The notes under the pieces were generated by a model. That model saw only the letters and a program-made list of their open reading frames with translations. It had not been told where the DNA came from and did no database searches. Source: Bifidobacteriaceae bacterium (GTDB lineage: Bacteria > Actinomycetota > Actinomycetes > Actinomycetales > WQXJ01). Taken from it: DNA of 11,394 nt. Position 1 is the stretch's first letter. Each line of letters starts with the position of its first letter. Positions 1 to 4,697 of this stretch are shown in pieces. The position numbers and the translations under genes were made by a program. Location: NCBI GenBank assembly GCA_031278675.1, contig JAITJY010000074.1, forward strand, positions 1 to 11,394. Reading direction: 5' to 3'.

Positions 1-261
1 GCGGCCTTCGTCCGGACTGTCATGACAACGCGCGGCCTGTCCCAAGAGGCGGTCGCAGCCGCGATGGGCATCAGCACGACGAGCCTCTGGCGTTCCTTCA
101 ACGGGGACCGCGCGTTCGATATCGAGGAACTGGTCGGGTTCGCGCGGATCTCGCACGTCAAGGCCTCAGAGATCATGGGCTGGGCCGAGGAACTCGAGGA
201 CGTGCTGTCTGCTCCCGTGCCGGCGCTGGTGTCGTCGTCGCCTGTGGGGGTGGCGTCGTGA
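1..261 (+). CDS. Xre/Cro-type helix-turn-helix DNA-binding protein, 5' end missing
   Basis: The reading frame is open from base 1, and residues before the first internal ATG (base 22) fit helix 1 of an Xre HTH, so the true start probably lies upstream of the window. The visible part (86 residues) has the classic pattern: RGLSQEAVAAAMGIS (helix 2 with the LSQ..VA motif), TSLWRSFNGD (recognition helix and turn), then helices around IEELVGFARISHVKASEIM. Such proteins are phage repressors, Cro-like regulators or small DNA-binding accessory proteins that bind operators as dimers. The C-terminal 20 residues are Ser/Val-rich and probably disordered. Its stop overlaps the GTG of the next gene (GTGA), so it belongs to the long rightward operon. 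The family is clear; repressor, Cro or another regulator cannot be decided. Confidence 0.8.
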   Translation, partial: AAFVRTVMTTRGLSQEAVAAAMGISTTSLWRSFNGDRAFDIEELVGFARISHVKASEIMGWAEELEDVLSAPVPALVSSSPVGVAS

Positions 262-413
262 GCGCGGGCGCGCTCCATCCGGTCGAGGCGGCCCGGTTGC
301 TGCGTCTGGTGGCGCGAGAGGCGCAGGCCGACCCGGAGGCCAGCGTCGCGGCCGTGTGGGCGCGCGCGGACCAGTCTCTGTGGGCCGACGACCCGGAAGG
401 GGTGGCATCATGA
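258..413 (+). CDS. Small hypothetical protein (51 aa)
   Basis: A 51-codon frame starts at GTG 258, overlapping the stop of the upstream HTH gene by four bases (GTGA), and ends in TGA overlapping the ATG of the next gene (ATGA). It fills exactly the gap between two real genes, which is the main support for it. The product is predicted helical: an Ala/Arg/Leu-rich stretch (AARLLRLVAREAQADPEA) is followed by two Trp residues in VWARADQSLWADDPEG. I do not recognise a family. Coupled translation with both neighbours is likely. Confidence 0.6.
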   Translation: MSAGALHPVEAARLLRLVAREAQADPEASVAAVWARADQSLWADDPEGVAS

Positions 414-1072
414 GCGGCAGGTCCATCATGGGCGGCAGCGACTCGGGCGTCTGGATCAAACCCGACTGCCTGTACGACTGGCAAGCGCTGGCTGATGCGC
501 TAGAGATCGCCGTGCGGCGCGCCACTCGCCGCGACCATACTTTGTGGGCGTATACGCTGGAGAGCCTCCGCGCCGCCTGGAGCAAGATGCGCTGCCTGTT
601 CGCGTACCGGGAGGACGCGCAGCTACTCGCGGAGGTCTTGGCTGAGATCCCGAGCGACCCGCATGGGCATATCCGCAGGGCAGAGCAAATAGTACTGGCG
701 GCGCTCGCTGCTGATGCGGAGGACGCGACGGAGCCCGCGGCGGTGGACCTGTCCAGCGGGGACGAGCTGTTGGTGGTGCGGCTAGCTGATTGGCAGTACC
801 GCGAGCTGGCGGTGCTGGTGGGGCGCGCCGTCCATGAGGCATTCCTGGACAGGGATGAGTATCTCGGGGCGTGGCCCCTCGACGAGTCTCGGGAAAGAGA
901 ACTCTCGTTGGTGTCCGCAGACGTGCTCGCGGATGCGACCGTAGGCAGCACGGTCCGCCGCTACGTCGAGCTGTGTACTCTGCAAGCTGCATTGATGGCC
1001 GCGCAGCGTGAGGATGCCGTTGGGTGTTCTCCAGCGGCGCCGCTCGACCCCCCCAAGGAGGTAGTGCGGTGA
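410..1072 (+). CDS. Hypothetical helical protein with a possible internal duplication (220 aa)
   Basis: The start is ATG 410, preceded by GGAAGGGG seven bases upstream and overlapping the previous stop (ATGA); a longer frame upstream would run into the preceding gene. The protein is almost entirely helical by composition, with no signal peptide, membrane segment or catalytic motif. Two stretches look related: residues 23-38 (DWQALADALEIAVRRA) and 127-144 (DWQYRELAVLVGRAVHEA), each followed by an acidic/aromatic region and a Leu/Ala-rich helix, so it may be two copies of one small domain. No family is recognised. It lies among early/accessory phage genes, and its stop overlaps the GTG of the next gene. 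Confidence 0.8.
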   Translation: MSGRSIMGGSDSGVWIKPDCLYDWQALADALEIAVRRATRRDHTLWAYTLESLRAAWSKMRCLFAYREDAQLLAEVLAEIPSDPHGHIRRAEQIVLAALAADAEDATEPAAVDLSSGDELLVVRLADWQYRELAVLVGRAVHEAFLDRDEYLGAWPLDESRERELSLVSADVLADATVGSTVRRYVELCTLQAALMAAQREDAVGCSPAAPLDPPKEVVR

Positions 1073-1557
1073 GCGACGGATCGATCAGGACCGTCTCGAT
1101 CGATGTCGAGACCCCTGCGGCCCTCCAGGCGGTCCTGTGGGCCGCTTGGGATGCGGTCTGGCAGGCCTACGATGACGCGGCTGCGGGTCTTCCCGACGCA
1201 GAGCAAGCGTTCGCTGCCCGGTGCCGGTTCGCGGCGGCGCTGGAGGTCCTGATATCCGGTCATGGCCTACCTGCGGGCGCGACAACGATCAGGGTGTCGG
1301 AGGACACGGCTCGGGACGCCTTGGATGCGTGCCGAGCCGTCTATCCGGAGCGACCTCAAAACGCGTTAGACCGTGCTCACCTCGCGGCTGCGTTGGAGGC
1401 GGCGCTCGCTGTCGGCCCCAACGCCGCCGCCAGTCGTGTCTTCGCTTCGCAGGTAGGTGTCCTGTGTCGTCTCCTTGGGGAGGGAGAGGCCCAGGGCGGG
1501 GTCCGGTGCGATGAGGGCGGTCATACCGCAGGGGAAGACCCGCGCCGGACCCCATAA
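1069..1557 (+). CDS. Hypothetical helical protein (162 aa)
   Basis: The start is GTG 1069, overlapping the upstream TGA, with a perfect AAGGAGG at 1055-1061 and a 7-nt spacer; an in-frame ATG at 1024 is rejected because it lies inside the upstream gene with a poorer site. The protein starts with a short polar segment (SIRTVSIDVETPAALQ) that could form a beta strand, then Ala/Trp-rich helices (AVLWAAWDAVWQAYDD). A second helical section is similar in style (RDALDACRAVYPERPQ). The last 40 residues are Gly/Glu-rich and look disordered. There is no recognised family. It may belong with the preceding gene to one set of small helical phage proteins, but this rests only on composition. Confidence 0.78.
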   Translation: MSDGSIRTVSIDVETPAALQAVLWAAWDAVWQAYDDAAAGLPDAEQAFAARCRFAAALEVLISGHGLPAGATTIRVSEDTARDALDACRAVYPERPQNALDRAHLAAALEAALAVGPNAAASRVFASQVGVLCRLLGEGEAQGGVRCDEGGHTAGEDPRRTP

Positions 1558-1601
1558 CTCCACGCCGCCTCGGCGGCAACGAACAACAAGGAGGATTTCT
1601 G

Positions 1602-1973
1602 ATGAGTGAACAACTAATAGTGCCGTCCGCAAGTGCGGCGGCCTTCATGCGGCAGAGCCGGGTGGTTCTAGACATGATGCCCTCGACTCTGCTTCCCGCT
1701 AGTGCGCCGCCGCGTGTCGCGGCCTTGTGGCAGCAGGCCCGGACATCCGCTGATGTCGCGTTCAAGATCGGTGAGGATGCATCTGTGTCGGAAGACGACG
1801 CGATCGCCACCATCACGCTGATGCAGACGCTCGGCGCTTTGGTCGATGACGCAGAACGGTGGGAACAGCGGTGGGTGCCGACCGCCGCATTCACAGTCGC
1901 GATAACAAACCTCGCGACAACGGTCGTCACGATCCTGGCTGGGCTGCTACCCGACCCAGACGGCTCCGGGTGA
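1602..1973 (+). CDS. Hypothetical protein with hydrophobic C-terminus (123 aa)
   Basis: The start is ATG 1602 with an ideal AAGGAGG (1588-1594) and 7-nt spacer. This is one of the few genes in the block with its own 44-bp leader rather than an overlap. The N-terminal half is helical with several Met and Ser residues; an acidic patch (GEDASVSEDDA) lies in the middle. Near the C-terminus a run of about 22 mostly hydrophobic residues (AAFTVAITNLATTVVTILAG) follows a Trp-rich section and could be a membrane-associated or buried helix. No motif identifies a function. It is followed after 6 bp by another helical unknown gene. Confidence 0.75.
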   Translation: MSEQLIVPSASAAAFMRQSRVVLDMMPSTLLPASAPPRVAALWQQARTSADVAFKIGEDASVSEDDAIATITLMQTLGALVDDAERWEQRWVPTAAFTVAITNLATTVVTILAGLLPDPDGSG

Positions 1974-1979
1974 CCTGCC

Positions 1980-2591
1980 GTGAATATTAGCGAATCGATA
2001 GCTGCGCAGACCGTGGTCAGTTGGGCAGCGACCGTGTTGCTGCTGCCTCCACCGGCCGGTGTTGTCCAGGCACTCGCGGCTTTGGCGGATCGGTCCTCGA
2101 AGACGTTGGCCGCTGGGGTAGACGGCGCGTGGTTCAGGGCAGCGGCTGATAAGGCCGCCGCGAACCGGCCTGTCGCGGACCCGGTAGTGGCCACCGTGAT
2201 CAGGTATGCGGCTGAGCTGATGGTGGACGCCGCTTCGGGTATGGCTCAGCCTGCGGCAGAGATCAGGGTACGTATGGGTGACCCAGACCATGCCGACCTG
2301 GTGGGGTGGGCTGCTGTCGATGCGAGCCTGGTGTGTCTGATGGACATGGCAGCCGTGGCAGACCAGTCCCCGGCCGCCGCCCCAGGCGCCGCCGTTCAGG
2401 TGTTTAGAGCCGTAGTCGCCGATATGCGTGGTCAGTGGGAAAACGCGGCCGGCGTGGAGGACCTCACAGCCTCAGACGTGGCTGACCAGACAGCGATGTA
2501 CCTGCGGGAGAGCCAACGTCGGCTAGCCGCCGGAGCGGTGATGCTGTTGGAGGTAGCGGGCGTGGCTGGCCCGGGAGCCGGACATGACTAG
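1980..2591 (+). CDS. Hypothetical Ala/Val-rich helical protein (203 aa)
   Basis: The frame starts at GTG 1980, 6 bp after the previous stop, with only a weak ribosome site, so translation probably depends on the upstream gene. The product is Ala-rich and strongly helical, with an N-terminal hydrophobic section (VVSWAATVLLLPPPAGVVQ) that might be a short membrane or packing helix. Residues following it contain repeated AA.DKAAANRP-like and MVDAASGMAQ-like helices. No conserved catalytic residues are apparent and no family is recognised. The stop overlaps the following ATG by eight bases. Function unknown; its place suggests an early accessory role. Confidence 0.75.
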   Translation: MNISESIAAQTVVSWAATVLLLPPPAGVVQALAALADRSSKTLAAGVDGAWFRAAADKAAANRPVADPVVATVIRYAAELMVDAASGMAQPAAEIRVRMGDPDHADLVGWAAVDASLVCLMDMAAVADQSPAAAPGAAVQVFRAVVADMRGQWENAAGVEDLTASDVADQTAMYLRESQRRLAAGAVMLLEVAGVAGPGAGHD

Positions 2592-2910
2592 CGCGTCAGG
2601 CAGCCCGATCCGGTTCAAGCCGGTGAATGGCTCATTGCTACTGTGTTGTGATGTTTGCGGCCCAGCCAGCAATATCGCGGCGGCCTCTGTCAGGACTCGG
2701 GCAGCGCGGCGCTGGCTAGACCTGCATCGTCATCCGGCGCTCGCGGCGCTGGCGGTGCCGTCGCCTCCCGAAGCTGAGGAGTATGTGCCGGCGCCTCCTG
2801 GATGGCTGGAGTCGATGCGCGCCGAGTGGGAAGCGTCGCGGGCTGGCCGCGCGAGGATGGATCAGCTGTGGGACGATGACGCCAAACTCGCCCACGGAGG
2901 CGCACGGTGA
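2584..2910 (+). CDS. Hypothetical protein with CxxC and HxH (108 aa)
   Basis: The ATG at 2584 overlaps the upstream stop and has GGGAG at 2573-2577, six bases before it. Near the N-terminus is LLLCCDVCG, and about 28 residues later DLHRHP. The CxxC plus HxH arrangement could bind a zinc ion in a small finger-like fold, although the spacing is not that of a classical C2H2 finger. The C-terminal half is Pro-rich and then helical (WLESMRAEWEASRAGRARMDQ). No named family is recognised. It directly precedes an excisionase-like HTH gene, with a GTGA overlap. Confidence 0.72.
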   Translation: MTSASGSPIRFKPVNGSLLLCCDVCGPASNIAAASVRTRAARRWLDLHRHPALAALAVPSPPEAEEYVPAPPGWLESMRAEWEASRAGRARMDQLWDDDAKLAHGGAR

Positions 2911-3143
2911 GCGGCCGTGCAGCAGCGCCGTTGACGGTGGATGTGGCGCGCCGCCTGATCACGCTCGATGCGGCCGGTGCACTCCTCGGTGTCTCTGGGA
3001 AGACAATCCGGCGACGGATCGCGGACGGGAGTCTGCCGTGCTATCGGCGGGGCCGATACATGCGGGTCTTGGAGGCTGATGTGCTCACGCTGTTGGAGTA
3101 TCAGCCTGGGTTCGGACCCCGCCGGCGGGGGAGGGCAGCGTGA
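2907..3143 (+). CDS. Excisionase-like (MerR-type, HTH_17) DNA-binding protein (78 aa)
   Basis: The start is GTG 2907, overlapping the previous TGA, with GGAGG at 2896-2900. The core (about residues 17-62) is a winged helix-turn-helix of the excisionase/MerR superfamily: ITLDAAGALLGVSGKTIRRR forms the two HTH helices, IADGSLPCYRRGR the loop and basic wing, and MRVLEADVLTLL the closing helix. In phages these proteins are recombination directionality factors (Xis) or small transcription regulators, and the sequence alone cannot separate these. No integrase lies in the window to support a Xis role. The Arg-rich C-terminus (PRRRGRAA) may add nonspecific DNA contact. Confidence 0.85.
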   Translation: MSGRAAAPLTVDVARRLITLDAAGALLGVSGKTIRRRIADGSLPCYRRGRYMRVLEADVLTLLEYQPGFGPRRRGRAA

Positions 3144-3274
3144 TGGGTGGCGCGTGGCTGGACCTAGCACAGAGCATGGTCGTCTTGGCGCCTGTGTTTG
3201 TGGTGCTGGTGGTTGGTGACCTGCTGTTGCGGGCCCTCTTCGACCGGGACGGAGGGAACCGCGATGAGTCATAA
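3143..3274 (+). CDS. Single-span membrane microprotein (43 aa)
   Basis: The ATG at 3143 overlaps the upstream TGA by one base (TGATG) and has GGGGAGGG seven bases upstream; an adjacent in-frame GTG (3140) is an alternative. The product has a short polar N-terminus (MGGAWLDLAQ), one transmembrane helix of about 19 residues (MVVLAPVFVVLVVGDLLLR) and a charged tail (ALFDRDGGNRDES). Its size and layout suit a small membrane protein of phage origin. Its 3' end overlaps the next gene by 11 bases. Exact fit between flanking genes and a strong Shine-Dalgarno support it. No family assigned; a holin is unlikely because no lysis gene is near. Confidence 0.65.
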   Translation: MGGAWLDLAQSMVVLAPVFVVLVVGDLLLRALFDRDGGNRDES

Positions 3275-3611
3275 ACCTGGTTCGTCTGGTTCGTCGGACG
3301 GGTTTGTGCTGGTTTATGTCTGGCGGGCCCCGATCGTAAACCAGTTTTTGACTTACAGCGACGTGAGTTCTTCGGCGCTCGCTGCTGCGCGTGCGTCGCT
3401 GGCAGCCCGGGGTTTGAGTGAGGTCGGCGTGAAGGCTGTGGCGATCGAGGAGGCGGCCGTGACTGTCGAGCTGGTCGTGGATTGCCAGGTGACCTGGGTG
3501 GACTCAGCGGATGGGGCAGCGGTCGCGTGCCGAGTGTGCGGACAGATGGTGTTCGGCTCAGGGATATGTGCTCAGTGCCGCGTCGGCCGTCCCGTGGCGG
3601 TGGTCGCATGA
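3264..3611 (+). CDS. Zinc-ribbon-like protein (115 aa)
   Basis: ATG 3264 has GGAGGG at 3251-3256 with a 7-nt spacer, and is preferred over longer in-frame options that overlap the membrane microprotein. The N-terminus is Ser/Gly-rich, then comes a predicted alpha/beta section (VLVYVWRAPIV, and helices ALAAARASLAARG), then strands (VTVELVVDCQVTWV). The C-terminus carries a compact four-cysteine knuckle, CRVCG and CAQCR nine residues apart, typical of a zinc ribbon. This suggests nucleic-acid or protein binding. No specific family is recognised. The stop overlaps the next ATG (ATGA). Confidence 0.75.
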   Translation: MSHKPGSSGSSDGFVLVYVWRAPIVNQFLTYSDVSSSALAAARASLAARGLSEVGVKAVAIEEAAVTVELVVDCQVTWVDSADGAAVACRVCGQMVFGSGICAQCRVGRPVAVVA

Positions 3612-3883
3612 CCTCACCACTGACCGACGCCCCGGCCCCCGCTGAAGTGCTGGTATTGAAGATAGCGGCAACGATCTGCCGCTTGGCGGAGCTGAAAGCC
3701 CTCGAAGTAGACCGGCAGGCGTGTCCTGGACGTGATGACCGACCAGCGAGTCTTGACGACGCGCTGGTCGCTCATCAGATCGCGGTGATGTCGCGTGATA
3801 CGACTGAGCGGATCGAAGCCCTGTCCGAAGCGCTAACCCGGTGGCTTACGTCACCCGTCCAAGACCAGAAAGAAAGCTCATGA
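3608..3883 (+). CDS. Hypothetical helical protein (91 aa)
   Basis: The start is ATG 3608, in a 4-base overlap with the upstream stop; a longer frame begins at 3482 but lies wholly inside the zinc-ribbon gene. The product is Pro-rich for the first 12 residues and then forms two predicted long helices (VLVLKIAATICRLAELKALE, and ALVAHQIAVMSRDTTERIEA) joined by a polar loop, a helical-hairpin or coiled-coil layout. No motif identifies a function. Translation is probably coupled to both neighbours, since its stop also overlaps the next ATG. Confidence 0.72.
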   Translation: MTSPLTDAPAPAEVLVLKIAATICRLAELKALEVDRQACPGRDDRPASLDDALVAHQIAVMSRDTTERIEALSEALTRWLTSPVQDQKESS

Positions 3884-4449
3884 CCAAACTCGTAATAGCT
3901 CTACCAAAGATCGACAAACTAGACGCGTCCGGTCTGCCAACGATCACTGCGGCGCTGAGGGCGGGTCCGCCCTTATCGAAGTCGCTCGTCCTGGGTGTCG
4001 TCGAAACACACCGCCTCATCGTGGATGCCGACACAGGCGCATACGAGACCGTGCTCAGGCTGGTAGCTATCGAGCCGGCACCGGTGCGGATGCTGATGGA
4101 GATAGACCGCTCAATCGCGTTCGCGGCGGCCGAGCGGCGCGGCGCGAGCCTCGCGGCGGTTGCCTCTACACCGTTCGACCGGTCAGCGGCTTACGCCGGG
4201 TATGCGATCGACCAGGATGCGAGACTGCTGATCCGTACCACACCGCCGGTAGGCCACCACCAGCCGGACCTGTTCAGCCTCTCCGAAGATCTACTCAACA
4301 ACACCGATACCGACGACAACACCGCCTTCGTCGTCACCATCGACAACGAAGCTGACGACGATCCCGACGATCCCGACGATCCCGACGATAGCGACGATCC
4401 CGACGATGACGACGATCCCGACGATGACGATGACGAGGATGTGCCATGA
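3880..4449 (+). CDS. Hypothetical protein with Asp/Pro-repeat acidic tail (189 aa)
   Basis: ATG 3880 overlaps the preceding TGA (ATGA) and is chosen over an in-frame GTG at 3841 inside the upstream gene. Residues 1-150 look like a folded alpha/beta domain (strands TKLVIALPKI, SLVLGVVETHRLIVD, ETVLRLVAIEP; helix MLMEIDRSIAFAAAERRG). Residues 159-189 are an extreme acidic tail with 22 Asp in 31 positions, built from DDP units encoded by an imperfect 9-bp tandem repeat. Acidic tails of this kind can mimic DNA, compete for basic partners or act as solubility tags; none of these is shown here. No family recognised. The tail length may vary between relatives by repeat slippage. Confidence 0.8.
   Translation: MTKLVIALPKIDKLDASGLPTITAALRAGPPLSKSLVLGVVETHRLIVDADTGAYETVLRLVAIEPAPVRMLMEIDRSIAFAAAERRGASLAAVASTPFDRSAAYAGYAIDQDARLLIRTTPPVGHHQPDLFSLSEDLLNNTDTDDNTAFVVTIDNEADDDPDDPDDPDDSDDPDDDDDPDDDDDEDVP
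4354..4440 (+). repeat. Imperfect 9-bp tandem repeat encoding Asp-Asp-Pro tail
   Basis: The unit gatcccgac repeats with single-base and unit-length variation, interrupted by gatagcgac and gatgac units. It encodes residues 159-187 of the acidic-tailed protein. It is in frame, so unit gain or loss changes tail length without disrupting the gene. Confidence 0.85.
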
Positions 4450-4697
4450 CTGCTTTCCTGACGATCATCAGGGTCCTGTGCGACTGGTGCGGTGACTGGC
4501 GCGACGAAGCCGTCGGGGCGCCGGACGTGGCAGCGGCGCGCGAACTCGCGCGACGCGCTGGTTGGCGGGTCGCCGCCGGGGCGGATCAGCCACCATCGGC
4601 CGACCCCGGACTCCCTGACCAGTGCGACAGGTGCCGCCGCGAGTTGGCAGCACTAAGCACGGGCAGCCCTGCATCCCCGCTGAGGACGGCTGTGTGA
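4446..4697 (+). CDS. Small four-cysteine zinc-binding-type phage protein (83 aa)
   Basis: ATG 4446 overlaps the previous stop and has GAGG at 4435-4438, seven bases upstream. The protein has an N-terminal strand followed by CDWCGDW, a helix (DVAAARELARRAGWRV), and a second cysteine pair, CDRCRRE, so the four cysteines can form one zinc site around a small alpha/beta fold. Proteins of this layout (short strand, CxxC, ARxxARxxGW helix, CxxC) are common among small actinophage ORFs near replication genes; function is unknown. Its TGA is followed immediately by the ATG of the large initiator/HNH gene in the same frame, with no gap. Confidence 0.78.
   Translation: MTAFLTIIRVLCDWCGDWRDEAVGAPDVAAARELARRAGWRVAAGADQPPSADPGLPDQCDRCRRELAALSTGSPASPLRTAV

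Noticed and set aside
166..951. Long minus-strand open frame opposite the first genes
   Set aside because: Low-complexity Ser/Pro/Arg product in a high-GC region, typical of antisense shadow; the + strand genes have coupled starts and good ribosome sites.
1560..1601. Small gccgcc/ggcggc inverted repeat before the gene at 1602 as a terminator
   Set aside because: The loop would be only two bases, there is no T-run, and the operon continues with a strong ribosome site.
4354..4440. Tandem units considered as a CRISPR-like array or iterons
   Set aside because: The 9-bp units are in frame, encode Asp-Asp-Pro, and have no spacers; they are a coding repeat.
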